From: Sphaerotilus mobilis
GTDB lineage: Bacteria; Pseudomonadota; Gammaproteobacteria; Burkholderiales; Burkholderiaceae_C
Assembly: GCF_004216565.1 (NCBI RefSeq)
Contig: NZ_SGWV01000013.1
Span: 1-64,000 of the forward strand
Direction: 5' to 3'
Length of the DNA stretch: 64,000 nucleotides
Shown: positions 15,950-24,893 of the stretch, in pieces
Position numbering within the stretch: position 1 is the first letter of the stretch
Layout of the letters: every line of letters starts with the position of its first letter
The notes under the pieces: model-generated
Database searches by the model: none
What the model was told of the DNA's origin: nothing
Seen by the model: only the letters and a program-made list of their open reading frames with translations
Translations under genes and position numbers: made by a program

Positions 15950-18016
15950 ATGGCTGAAGCCCCGTCGTCGCTCAACCCCGCCCAGATGGAGGCGGTCAAC
16001 CACCTGGCCACGCCCTGCCTGGTGCTGGCGGGTGCGGGATCGGGCAAGACGCGTGTCATCACCCAGAAGATCGCCCGGCTGCTGCAGGTCGGCTTGCGGC
16101 CCGAGCAGATCGCCGCCATCACCTTCACCAACAAGGCGGCGCAGGAGATGCGCGAGCGGGCCCGCCAGCTGGTTGGTGCCCGGGCGGCGCAGAAGCTGGT
16201 GATCGCCACCTTTCACTCGCTGGGCGTGCGCATGCTGCGCGAGGACGGCGAGTCGCTCGGCCTGAAGCCGCAGTTCTCCATCCTGGATGCAGATGACGTG
16301 CTGGGCGTGCTGCGCGATGCCGGTGGCACCACCGACGCGGCGCTGGCGCGGCGCTGGCAATGGACCATCAGCCTGTGGAAGAACCAGGGCCTCACCTGGG
16401 AACAGGCCGAAGGCGCCGCGCAGGATGCCGACGAGGTTCAGGCCGCGCGGGTCATGAAGCTCTACCACGAGCGCCTGTCGGCCTACCAGGCGGTCGACTT
16501 CGACGACCTGATCGGCCTGCCGCTCAAGCTGCTGCTGAGCAACGACACGGCGCGCCTGAAGTGGCAGACCCAGCTGCGCCATGTGCTCGTCGACGAGTAC
16601 CAGGACACCAACGCGACGCAGTACGAGATGCTCAAGGCCATCGTCGGCAGCGACGGTGTCTTCACGGCGGTGGGCGACGACGACCAGAGCATCTACGGCT
16701 GGCGCGGCGCGACCATCGAGAACCTCAAGCGCCTGCCGCAGGACTACCCGAAGCTCAAGGTCATCCCGCTGGAGCAGAACTACCGCTCGACCGGCGCGAT
16801 CCTGAACGCGGCCAACAACGTCATCGCGCTGAACCCCAAGATCTTCCAGAAGAAGCTCTGGAGCGAGTTCGGCGAGGGCGAGCCGGTGCGGGTCATCCAG
16901 TGCGACCAGGAGGAGCACGAGGCCGAACGGGCCGTCGCGCGCATCCAGGGCATCCGCGCCAACGCCACCGGCGCGTACACCGGCACGACCGAGTGGCGCG
17001 ACTTCGCCATCCTCTACCGGGCCAATCACCAGAGCCGCAAGCTTGAAGAGGCGCTGCGCAAGGCCCAGATTCCGTACAAGGTCTCGGGCGGCCAGAGCTT
17101 CTTCGACCGCGCCGAGATCAAGGACCTGTGTGCCTGGCTGCGCCTGCTGGTCAATCAGGACGACGACCCGGCCTTCCTGCGCGCGGTCACCACGCCCAAG
17201 CGTGGTATCGGCCACACCACGCTCGGCGCGCTGGGCGAGTTCGCCGGGCGCTGGAAGGTCAGCCTGTTCGAGGCGCTGTTCCAGGAGTCGCTGGCCGCCG
17301 TGCTCAACGCCAAGGCGATCGGCTCGCTGCACGAGTTCGGCCGCTATGTGAACGACCTGCAGCACAGCGCCCGCCACACCATCGGCGGCGAGGCCGCCAA
17401 GCCGATGCTGATGGCCTGGCTCCAGGACATCGGCTACGAACAGTTCCTCTACGACGGCGAAGAGAACGAGAAGGTCGCCGCCGCGCGCTGGAACAACGTC
17501 GTCGACTTCATCGACTGGATCGCGAAGCGCTGCGGCGGCCAGATCGAGAACGATGGCGGCATCAGCACCGAAACCGAGCGCAAGAGCGTGCTCGACATCG
17601 CCCAGTCGATCAGCGTGATCCTGAGCCTGGCCGAACGTGGCGAGGACCAGAACATGGTCACGCTGTCGACGCTGCATGCCAGCAAGGGCCTGGAGTGGCC
17701 GCACGTCGTGCTGGTCGGCGTCAACGAGGGCACCTTGCCCTTCAAGCGCGACGAGGAGGACATGACGGTCGAGCGGCTCGAAGAAGAGCGCCGCCTCATG
17801 TACGTGGGCATCACCCGGGCGCGCCGCACGCTGCTGGTCAGCACGCTGCTGCGGCAAAAGCGCGGGCGCGAGGTCCGCAAGGCCATCCCGAGCCGCTTCA
17901 TCGCCGAGATGAAGCTCGACGAGCGCACGGCCCGCGAAGACCCGCGCGAGAAGCTCAAGGCGCTGCGCGCCGAGTTCGCCGCCCGGGCAGCACAGTCCGC
18001 GAACCAGCGGCCTTGA
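15950..18016 (+). CDS. rep: ATP-dependent DNA helicase Rep (UvrD/Rep, SF1A)
   Basis: A 688-residue 3'-5' DNA helicase, close to E. coli Rep in length. Seen: the Q-motif region (LNPAQMEAV), Walker A AGAGSGKT (27-34), motif Ia TFTNKAAQEM, motif II VDEYQDTN, motif III GDDDQSIYGWRG, motif IV EQNYRST, motif V TLHASKGLEWPHV and motif VI YVGITRARR. Rep removes protein blocks ahead of the fork and helps restart replication. The C-terminus is not much longer than the helicase core, which favours Rep over UvrD or PcrA. Confidence 0.94.
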   Translation: MAEAPSSLNPAQMEAVNHLATPCLVLAGAGSGKTRVITQKIARLLQVGLRPEQIAAITFTNKAAQEMRERARQLVGARAAQKLVIATFHSLGVRMLREDGESLGLKPQFSILDADDVLGVLRDAGGTTDAALARRWQWTISLWKNQGLTWEQAEGAAQDADEVQAARVMKLYHERLSAYQAVDFDDLIGLPLKLLLSNDTARLKWQTQLRHVLVDEYQDTNATQYEMLKAIVGSDGVFTAVGDDDQSIYGWRGATIENLKRLPQDYPKLKVIPLEQNYRSTGAILNAANNVIALNPKIFQKKLWSEFGEGEPVRVIQCDQEEHEAERAVARIQGIRANATGAYTGTTEWRDFAILYRANHQSRKLEEALRKAQIPYKVSGGQSFFDRAEIKDLCAWLRLLVNQDDDPAFLRAVTTPKRGIGHTTLGALGEFAGRWKVSLFEALFQESLAAVLNAKAIGSLHEFGRYVNDLQHSARHTIGGEAAKPMLMAWLQDIGYEQFLYDGEENEKVAAARWNNVVDFIDWIAKRCGGQIENDGGISTETERKSVLDIAQSISVILSLAERGEDQNMVTLSTLHASKGLEWPHVVLVGVNEGTLPFKRDEEDMTVERLEEERRLMYVGITRARRTLLVSTLLRQKRGREVRKAIPSRFIAEMKLDERTAREDPREKLKALRAEFAARAAQSANQRP

Positions 18017-18325
18017 GCGCCGCCGCCACGTCCGTCCTGGACATGGCGTGAACTTGTAACGGTCGCGCTTTTTTTTGACAACAAACCCTGAGCCCAACCG
18101 GGCGGGGCCGCAGCGTGGGCGGGGCATTTCCCTCATTGATCGGTATCAAGGCCTGCGCGTCTTGATCTGGACCCGAAACGCGTGTCTCCGAAGTGGGTCA
18201 AGTGAATCAATATGTGCCCGAGTGGGTGTAATGACCGCAACGGCCTGTGATCTGTGCCACGAATAGGGGGTTGTTTGGGCGGCTAGGTGGGATAAAGTCC
18301 CATTCATACCAGCCAGGAGCACCAC
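18017..18325. other. 309-base gap between rep and the first subtilase
   Basis: I see no gene here. Just after rep, CGCCACGTCC (18024-18033) and GGACATGGCG (18039-18048) form a hairpin with one mismatch; eight T follow 20 bases later (18069-18076), so it may act as a rep terminator of poor form. A TTGACA (18075-18080) has no -10 at a proper distance. GGGATAAAGTCCC near 18290 is a small hairpin just before the subtilase. Confidence 0.5.
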
Positions 18326-20191
18326 ATGCCCGCCACGTCCGTCACCCCCGTTCCTTGCCTGTCGGCACCTTCCAAGGTCTTGCCGCTGGTGATCGGTATG
18401 GCGCTGTTGGCGGTCCTGTCGCTGCCGGCGCTGGCCTACCAATCCGACGATGCTCCGCGTGCCAGCCAGCGTCCGGCGAGCGTGGGTGCGGCCGACGACG
18501 AGGACGAGACCGATCGCCTGATCGTCAAGTACCGCAGCGCCGAGAACCGGCAGGACCTGAGCGTGCGCTCCCGCGACGGCCTGCGTGTGGCCGGCAACCG
18601 TGCGGGCCTGCAGCTGGAGCGGGTCCGTGGTCACGCCGACGGCGGCCATGTCGTGAAGGCCAACCGTCGCCTGAAGATCGCCGAGCTCCGCCGCCTGGCC
18701 CAGGACCTGCGCAACGGCGACAACGACATCGAATACGTCGAGCCGGACCGCCTGATGCAGGCCCAGGTCATGCCCAATGACCCGCAGATCGGCACCCAGT
18801 GGCACTACACCGAGGCAGCCGCCGGCATCCGCGCCCCGCAGGCCTGGGACAAGAGCACCGGCTCGGGCGTGCGCGTGGCCGTGATCGACACGGGCGTGCG
18901 CCGCCATGCCGATCTGGCCGCCAACCTGCTGCCGGGCTACGACTTCATCACCGACACCAAGATTGCCAACGACGGCACGGCCCGCGACACCGATCCGGTC
19001 GACCCGGGCGACTGGCGCGGCGCCGGCGAGTGCGGCACCGGATCGGTGGCCGCCAACAGCAGCTGGCACGGCACCCATGTGGCGGGCACGATTGCCGCCG
19101 TGTCCAACAACGGCGTGGGCGTGGCCGGTGTGGCTTACGGCGCCAAGGTCGTGCCGGTGCGTGTGCTGGGCAAGTGCGGTGGCTATACCTCCGACATCGC
19201 CGACGCGATCACCTGGGCCTCCGGCGGCAGCGTGACCGGCGTGCCGGCCAACCCCTATCCGGCCAAGGTGCTCAACCTGTCGCTGGGCGGCGTCGGGGCC
19301 TGTGACGTCACGACCCAGACCGCCATCAACGGCGCGCGCAGCCGCGGCGCGGTGGTGGTGGTGGCCGCCGGCAACGCGACGGCCGATGCCGCGCGCTACA
19401 CGCCGGCCAGTTGCACCGGCGTGATCGTGGTCTCGGCCGTGGGCCGTACCGGCGCGATCGCCAGCTATTCCAACTTCGGCGCCAACGTCGACGTGGCAGC
19501 CCCGGGCGGTGACGGCAGCTACACGGTGCTGTCGACGCTCAACAGCGGCACCAGCAAGCCCGGCTCGGACAGCTACGCCGGCTACCGCGGCACCTCGATG
19601 GCGACGCCCCATGTCGCAGGCATCGTGGCGCTGATGCTCGCCCGCAATGCCGCGCTGACACCCGACCAGGTCGAGGCGCGTCTGAAGACCAGCGCGGCGG
19701 CCCGGGGCTTCCCGGTGTCCTGCGCCCAGTGTGGCGTGGGCATCGTCGACGCCAGCGCGGCTATCGACGCGGCCCTGGGCGTGACCCCGACCCCGACCCC
19801 GACCCCCACGCCGGTCCCGACCACCACCACGGTCGCCGAGGTCGAACCCAACGACACCCTGGCGGCGCCGCAGGTCATCACCGGCACGGTGGTCACGGTC
19901 AATGCCAATGTCGCCAGCCTGAGTGACCTCGATCACTTCAAGTTCACGATCGGCGCCGGCAAGACGCTGGTGCTGACCCTGCAGCCGGGACCGAACTCTG
20001 ACCTGGACCTGCAGGTGTTCAACAGCGCCGGCACGATGGTCTCGCAGAGCAACAACGGCACCGGCACGGCCGACTCGGTCTCGCTGCTGAACTCCGGCAC
20101 CGCCGCCATCACGGTGACGGCCAAGACCGTCTACTACAGCGGCAATGTCGGCGCGACCGGCGGCGCCTACACGCTGAAGGCGAGCCAGTGA
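18326..20191 (+). CDS. secreted S8 subtilisin-like protease with PPC domain
   Basis: A 621-residue exported serine protease. Seen: a signal peptide (residues ~1-38, hydrophobic VLPLVIGMALLAVLSLPALA), an I9-like propeptide (DRLIVKYRS to IEYVEPDRLM, ~65-150), and a catalytic domain with Asp-188 (VIDTGVR), His-248 (HGTHVAG) and Ser-424 (GTSMATPHVAG). A proline-threonine linker made of PT repeats (~488-500) leads to a C-terminal pre-peptidase (PPC) domain (VEPNDTLAAPQ...) that is usually trimmed during or after export. All triad residues are intact. A paralogue follows 313 bases later. It likely degrades extracellular protein. Confidence 0.95.
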   Translation: MPATSVTPVPCLSAPSKVLPLVIGMALLAVLSLPALAYQSDDAPRASQRPASVGAADDEDETDRLIVKYRSAENRQDLSVRSRDGLRVAGNRAGLQLERVRGHADGGHVVKANRRLKIAELRRLAQDLRNGDNDIEYVEPDRLMQAQVMPNDPQIGTQWHYTEAAAGIRAPQAWDKSTGSGVRVAVIDTGVRRHADLAANLLPGYDFITDTKIANDGTARDTDPVDPGDWRGAGECGTGSVAANSSWHGTHVAGTIAAVSNNGVGVAGVAYGAKVVPVRVLGKCGGYTSDIADAITWASGGSVTGVPANPYPAKVLNLSLGGVGACDVTTQTAINGARSRGAVVVVAAGNATADAARYTPASCTGVIVVSAVGRTGAIASYSNFGANVDVAAPGGDGSYTVLSTLNSGTSKPGSDSYAGYRGTSMATPHVAGIVALMLARNAALTPDQVEARLKTSAAARGFPVSCAQCGVGIVDASAAIDAALGVTPTPTPTPTPVPTTTTVAEVEPNDTLAAPQVITGTVVTVNANVASLSDLDHFKFTIGAGKTLVLTLQPGPNSDLDLQVFNSAGTMVSQSNNGTGTADSVSLLNSGTAAITVTAKTVYYSGNVGATGGAYTLKASQ

Positions 20192-20244
20192 GGCGCTGAG
20201 TCGCCGACCGGTCCGCCCCTTCGAGGCCGGACCTTCCACACCGC

Positions 20245-20270
20245 AAGGGCGCCCGATCGGGCGCCCTTTT
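20245..20270 (+). terminator. Rho-independent terminator after the first subtilase
   Basis: AAGGGCGCC and GGCGCCCTT flank CGATCG, forming a perfect stem followed by TTTT. It sits 54 bases after the stop and separates the two protease genes into different transcripts. The remaining bases up to 20504 hold no gene I can support; CGGAGGG directly precedes the second protease start. Confidence 0.88.
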
Positions 20271-20504
20271 GCCATCGGGCGTGGCGGACGCGAGACCTGA
20301 CGGACACCGGCGCGAAGGCTCGCCGCGACGCTTGCAGCGCGCTGTCCAGCACATCGACCGCAAGGTGTGTGCGGGCGGGTGACGGGTGCGTCGATTCGTG
20401 ACCTTCTACCGGTCACAGTGGCATCGGCTCGTTTCAAACCTCAAGTTGGTCGCTTTGGGTGCCGAACATGCGGATCACAACGACACGCGATCCCGGAGGG
20501 CACC

Positions 20505-22388
20505 ATGCGCGCAGCGACCCACAGACCACTCCCGATGCCTTGGTTGGCCGTCCTGCGGGACTGGCTGATCGGCATCCTGATCGGGCTGCTGCTGCTGTAT
20601 GTCGGCGGGGCTTCGGCCCTGCAGCGTGGCGGCGACGGCCCGACCCTGCGCGCCGCCCAGGCCGTCGACGACGGCCCGCCGTCGGATCGCCTGATCGTCA
20701 AGCTGCGCGATGCGCAGGCCACCGCCATTGCCGATCCGAGCGCCCGGCCTTCGGTCCGCGTGGCCGGCAACCGGGCCGGCGTGCGGCTGTCGCGTCTGCG
20801 CGGCATGGCGCAGGCAGGCGGCCATGTCCTGCAGCTTGACCGCCGCCTGGGCAGTGCCGCGCTGCGGCAGCTGGCCGACGACATCCGCAACGGCGACAAC
20901 GCCGTCGAATACGTCGAACTCGATCGCATCCTGACGGCCCAGTGGCTGCCCAACGACCCGCAGTTCATCAACCAGTGGGACCTCAGCGATGCGACGGCTG
21001 GCCTGAACCTGCCGGCCGCGTGGGATCTCGGCCGTGGCGCCGGCGTGGTCGTCGCGGTGATCGACACCGGCGTGCGCCCGCACGCCGACCTTTCGGCCAA
21101 CCTGCTGCCGGGTTATGACTTCATCAGCATGACGACGGTGGCCAACGACGGCAATGGCCGCGACGCCGATGCCAGCGACCCGGGCGACTGGGCGCCGGCC
21201 GGCGCCTGCGGCACCGGCAGCGTCGCCAGCAACAGCAGCTGGCATGGCACGCACGTCGCCGGCACGATCGCGGCGGTGGCCAACAACGGCGTGGGCATGG
21301 CCGGCGTGGCGCCCGGCGCGCGCATCCTGCCGCTGCGGGTGCTGGGCCGCTGCGGCGGCTACACCTCGGACATCGCCGACGCCATCATCTGGGCGGCCGG
21401 CGGCACCATCACGGGCGTGCCGGCCAACCCGACGCCTGCCAAGGTGCTGAACCTGTCGCTGGGCGGCCGCGGGGCCTGTGACCTGACGACCCAGAACGCG
21501 ATCAACAGCGCCCGCAGCCGTGGCGCGGTGGTGGTCGTGGCGGCCGGCAACTCGGCCGCCGATGCGTCGGGCTATTCGCCAGCCTCTTGTGCCGGTGTGG
21601 TCTCGGTGGCGGCGGTCGGGCGCACGGGCGCTCGGGCGTCCTATTCCAACTACGGCGCCTCGGTCGACCTGGCAGCGCCGGGCGGCGATGCGGCCTTCGG
21701 CATCCTGTCGACGCTGAACGCCGGCACGACCACGCCGGGCGCCGACACCTACCGCAGCTACATGGGCACCTCGATGGCCGCCCCGCACGTGGCCGGCGTT
21801 GCCGCGCTGATGCGGGCCCGCAACCCGGCGCTGACGCCTGACCAGGTCGAGACCCTGCTGAAGTCCAGCGCCGTCGCACGTGGCTTCCCGGTCGCCTGCA
21901 GCCAGTGCGGCAGCGGCCTGCTCGACGCGCACCGGGCGATCGTCGCCGCAGGCGGGACATCGACCACGACACCCGCGCCCCTTCCCGCACCAGCGCCCAA
22001 CCCGACGCCGGCCCCGGCGCCCGTCACCCAGGTCATCGAGGTGGAGAACAACAACACCCTGGCACGGGCCCAGAAGGTGCTGGTGGTGCCCTCTCAGCTG
22101 AAGGGCACGATCGGCTCGGCCAGCGACACGGACTACGTGAGCGTGGTGATCCCGGTCGGCAAGACCTTGAGCGTTGCGCTGGCGCCCAATGCGCGCTCCG
22201 ACTACGACCTGATGGCCTACACCACCAATGGCACCTTGCTGGCGCGCAGCGTGCTAGGCATGGGTCAGATCGACCGGCTAAGCGCACGCAATGCCGGTTC
22301 GACCCCGCTGACGCTGGTGCTGCGGGTGGTCCGCTACAGCGGCCTGAGCGGCGCCACCGGCACCTACACGCTGTCGATGACGTTCTGA
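20505..22388 (+). CDS. second S8 subtilisin-like protease with PPC domain (paralogue)
   Basis: A 627-residue paralogue of the preceding protease with the same order: hydrophobic N-terminus (VLRDWLIGILIGLLLLYVGG), propeptide (DRLIVKLRD to VEYVELDRIL), catalytic Asp-188, His-247 and Ser-423, linker and PPC domain (VENNNTLARAQ). The linker here is Pro/Ala-rich (PAPLPAPAPNPTPAPAP) instead of PT repeats. The N-terminal hydrophobic stretch is longer and lacks an obvious AxA site close behind it, so it may stay anchored longer. The ATG at 20505 is fixed by CGGAGGG. Similarity over the whole length points to tandem duplication. Confidence 0.94.
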   Translation: MRAATHRPLPMPWLAVLRDWLIGILIGLLLLYVGGASALQRGGDGPTLRAAQAVDDGPPSDRLIVKLRDAQATAIADPSARPSVRVAGNRAGVRLSRLRGMAQAGGHVLQLDRRLGSAALRQLADDIRNGDNAVEYVELDRILTAQWLPNDPQFINQWDLSDATAGLNLPAAWDLGRGAGVVVAVIDTGVRPHADLSANLLPGYDFISMTTVANDGNGRDADASDPGDWAPAGACGTGSVASNSSWHGTHVAGTIAAVANNGVGMAGVAPGARILPLRVLGRCGGYTSDIADAIIWAAGGTITGVPANPTPAKVLNLSLGGRGACDLTTQNAINSARSRGAVVVVAAGNSAADASGYSPASCAGVVSVAAVGRTGARASYSNYGASVDLAAPGGDAAFGILSTLNAGTTTPGADTYRSYMGTSMAAPHVAGVAALMRARNPALTPDQVETLLKSSAVARGFPVACSQCGSGLLDAHRAIVAAGGTSTTTPAPLPAPAPNPTPAPAPVTQVIEVENNNTLARAQKVLVVPSQLKGTIGSASDTDYVSVVIPVGKTLSVALAPNARSDYDLMAYTTNGTLLARSVLGMGQIDRLSARNAGSTPLTLVLRVVRYSGLSGATGTYTLSMTF

Positions 22389-22450
22389 CGTCGCTCACCG
22401 ATCCTCGCGCACGCCGCCCCACCGCCCCTGCGGGGTCTGGCTCGGGTTTC

Positions 22451-22480
22451 GCGGTCCTGACCGGGACCGCGACCTACAAT
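22451..22480 (+). promoter_or_regulatory. candidate yajC promoter with inverted repeat
   Basis: TACAAT (22475-22480) is a good -10 hexamer 36 bases before the yajC start. Just upstream GCGGTCC (22451-22457) and GGACCGC (22464-22470) form a perfect 7-base inverted repeat covering the spacer and -35 area, where no good -35 is visible. It could be a protein site or chance symmetry in GC-rich DNA. Confidence 0.4.
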
Positions 22481-22515
22481 CGAGCGCTTTGTGTCCTGCT
22501 CGAGGAGCCCTGAAG

Positions 22516-22839
22516 GTGTTCATTTCCAACGCGTTTGCGCAAGCCCCCGCCGCAGCCCCGGCCGCCGGTTCGTCCCTGATGAGCCTGTTGCCCCTGGTGC
22601 TGATGTTCGTGGTGCTGTATTTCGTCATGATCCGCCCGCAGCAGAAGCGCCAGAAGGAGCATCGCGCCATGATCGATGCCCTGGCCAAGGGCGACGAGGT
22701 GGTCACCGGTGGTGGCCTGCTGGGCAAGGTGACGAAGGTCGGCGAGACCTACATCTCGATCGAGCTGGCCACGGGCGTCGAGGCGCAGTGCCAGCGCAGC
22801 TCGATCGTCCAGGTGCTGCCCAAGGGCACCATCAAATAA
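22516..22839 (+). CDS. yajC: preprotein translocase subunit YajC
   Basis: A 107-residue single-span inner-membrane protein of the SecDF-YajC complex. Seen: an N-terminal FISNAFAQAPAA stretch, one membrane segment (LLPLVLMFVVLYFVMIRP), then the cytosolic KRQKEHRAMIDALAKGDEVV and GGLLGKV motifs. I place the start at the GTG at 22516, with GAGGAG upstream, because homologues begin with this F-I-S-N-A-like sequence. It is first in the yajC-secD-secF order. In many proteobacteria queA-tgt lie just before yajC; here the subtilase does. Confidence 0.94.
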   Translation: MFISNAFAQAPAAAPAAGSSLMSLLPLVLMFVVLYFVMIRPQQKRQKEHRAMIDALAKGDEVVTGGGLLGKVTKVGETYISIELATGVEAQCQRSSIVQVLPKGTIK

Positions 22840-22973
22840 GACGCTGACGGCCCTCCCGGGGTGACCGCCACCGCGCCGGCGCGGTCGGCCCCGGCGGTCT
22901 CACACCTGGCCCGCCACCGGGCCTTCCTCCCCGCGCCTGCCGCATCCGGGGCCACCGCCCCGAGGATCCGACG

Positions 22974-24869
22974 ATGAACCGTTATCCCCTGTGGAAGTAC
23001 CTGATCCTGGCCTTCGCGGTCGCGATCGGGTTGCTCTACACCTTGCCCAACTTCTTCGGCGAGGCGCCTGCGGTGCAGGTGTCCAGTGGCAAGGCGACGA
23101 TCAAGGTCGATGCCGACCTGGTCCCGCGCGTTCAGCAGGCGCTGGAAGGTGCTGGCCTGAAGCCGGACTTTGTCCAGCTCGAAGGCAATTCGGTGCGGGC
23201 CCGCTTCGGCGATACCGACACCCAGCTCAAGGCGCGTGATGCGGTGGTGCGGGCGCTCAACCCGGATCTGACCGACCCCAGCTACATCGTCGCGCTCAAC
23301 CTGGTTTCGCGCTCGCCGCAATGGCTGACCTCGCTGCGCGCGCTGCCGATGTACCTGGGTCTGGACCTGCGCGGTGGCGTGCACTTCCTGATGCAGGTCG
23401 ACATGAAGGCGGCCCTGACGAAGAAGGCCGAATCGCTCACCGGCGACCTGCGCACCCTGCTGCGCGACAAGAACATCCGCCACGCCGGCATCGTCCGCAA
23501 TGGCGAGACCGTCGAGGTCCGCCTGCGCGATGCCGAAGGCCTGGGACGCGCTGCCACCGAGTTGCGCACCGCCTTGCCCGATCTCGTCTGGGTCGACACC
23601 AACACCGGCGGCGAGTTCAAGCTGGTCGGCACGCTCAAGCCCGAGGCTGGCCGCAAGGTCCAGGAGCAGGCGCTGCAGCAGAACATCAACACGCTGCACA
23701 ACCGCATCAACGAGCTGGGCGTGGCCGAACCGGTGATCCAGCAGCAGGGCATCGACCGCGTCGTCGTGCAGCTGCCCGGCGTGCAGGACGTGGCCAAGGC
23801 CAAGGACATCATTGGCCGCACGGCGACGCTGGAGATCCGCCTGGTCGACGACAGCACCGAGGCCCAGGCGGCGGCGACCGGCACCGGCGCCGTGCCCTTC
23901 GGCACCGAGCGCTACAACGAGCGCGGCGGCCGCCCGATCATCGTCAAGCGCCAGGTCATCCTGACCGGCGAGAACCTGACCGATGCGCAGGCCGGTTTCG
24001 ACGACAACCAGCAACCGGCCGTGCACCTGACCCTCGATGCCCGCGGCGCGCGGATCTTCCGCGACGTCACGCGCGAGAACATCAACAAGCGCATGGCCAT
24101 CCTGCTGTTCGAAAAGGGCAAGGGCGAGGTCGTGACCGCACCGGTGATCCGCAGCGAGATCGGCGGAGGACGGGTGCAGATCTCCGGCGCGATGACGCCG
24201 GTCGAGTCGGCCGACACCGCACTGCTGCTGCGCGCGGGCTCGCTCGCTGCGCCGATGGAGATCATCGAGGAGCGGCTGATCGGCCCGAGCCTGGGCGCGG
24301 AGAACATCGCCAAGGGCTTCGACAGCGTGCTGTACGGCTTCATCGCCATCGCGATCTTCATGTGCGCCTACTACCTGCTGTTTGGCGTCTTCTCGACGCT
24401 GGCGCTGGGCGTGAACCTGTTGCTGCTGGTGGCCATCCTGTCGATGCTGCAGGCGACGCTGACCCTGCCGGGCTTCGCGGCGATCGCGCTGGTGCTGGGC
24501 ATGGCCATCGATGCCAACGTGCTGATCAATGAACGCGTGCGCGAGGAACTGCGCAGCGGTGCCTCGCCGCAGACCGCCATTCACGTCGGCTACGAGCGTG
24601 CCTGGGCCACGATCCTGGACTCCAACGTCACCACCTTGATCGCCGGCGTGGCACTGCTGGCCTTCGGCTCCGGCCCGGTGCGTGGCTTCGCGGTCGTGCA
24701 CTGCCTGGGCATCCTGACCTCGATGTTCTCGGCCGTGATGTTCTCGCGTGGCCTGGTCAACCTCTGGTATGGCCGCAAGAAAAAGCTCGCCAAGGTCTCG
24801 ATCGGTCAGGTCTGGCGCCCCAATGGCGCGGTTGTCAGCCCCGAATCCACCCCGGCCGAACAGGCCTGA
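22974..24869 (+). CDS. secD: protein translocase subunit SecD
   Basis: A 631-residue six-span inner-membrane protein of the RND superfamily. With SecF it uses the proton gradient to pull proteins out of SecYEG on the periplasmic side. Seen: first membrane helix (YLILAFAVAIGLLYTLPNFF), the conserved GLDLRGGVHFLMQVD, a large periplasmic region, then five helices from VLYGFIAIAIFMCAYYLLF onward, with GMAIDANVLINERVREEL in the fourth. Length is normal for proteobacteria. It is 134 bases after yajC and 24 bases before secF. Confidence 0.97.
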   Translation: MNRYPLWKYLILAFAVAIGLLYTLPNFFGEAPAVQVSSGKATIKVDADLVPRVQQALEGAGLKPDFVQLEGNSVRARFGDTDTQLKARDAVVRALNPDLTDPSYIVALNLVSRSPQWLTSLRALPMYLGLDLRGGVHFLMQVDMKAALTKKAESLTGDLRTLLRDKNIRHAGIVRNGETVEVRLRDAEGLGRAATELRTALPDLVWVDTNTGGEFKLVGTLKPEAGRKVQEQALQQNINTLHNRINELGVAEPVIQQQGIDRVVVQLPGVQDVAKAKDIIGRTATLEIRLVDDSTEAQAAATGTGAVPFGTERYNERGGRPIIVKRQVILTGENLTDAQAGFDDNQQPAVHLTLDARGARIFRDVTRENINKRMAILLFEKGKGEVVTAPVIRSEIGGGRVQISGAMTPVESADTALLLRAGSLAAPMEIIEERLIGPSLGAENIAKGFDSVLYGFIAIAIFMCAYYLLFGVFSTLALGVNLLLLVAILSMLQATLTLPGFAAIALVLGMAIDANVLINERVREELRSGASPQTAIHVGYERAWATILDSNVTTLIAGVALLAFGSGPVRGFAVVHCLGILTSMFSAVMFSRGLVNLWYGRKKKLAKVSIGQVWRPNGAVVSPESTPAEQA

Positions 24870-24893
24870 ACGCGGTCGCACGCAGGAGCATCC

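Noticed and set aside
18069-18080. Run of eight T followed by TTGACA after rep
   Set aside because: The hairpin is 20 bases from the T-run, too far for a standard terminator, and TTGACA has no -10 at 16-18 bases, so neither is called as a firm site.
19785-19815. Short tandem CCCCGA-like repeat
   Set aside because: It encodes the PT-repeat linker of the first subtilase and needs no other explanation; it is not a CRISPR or satellite.
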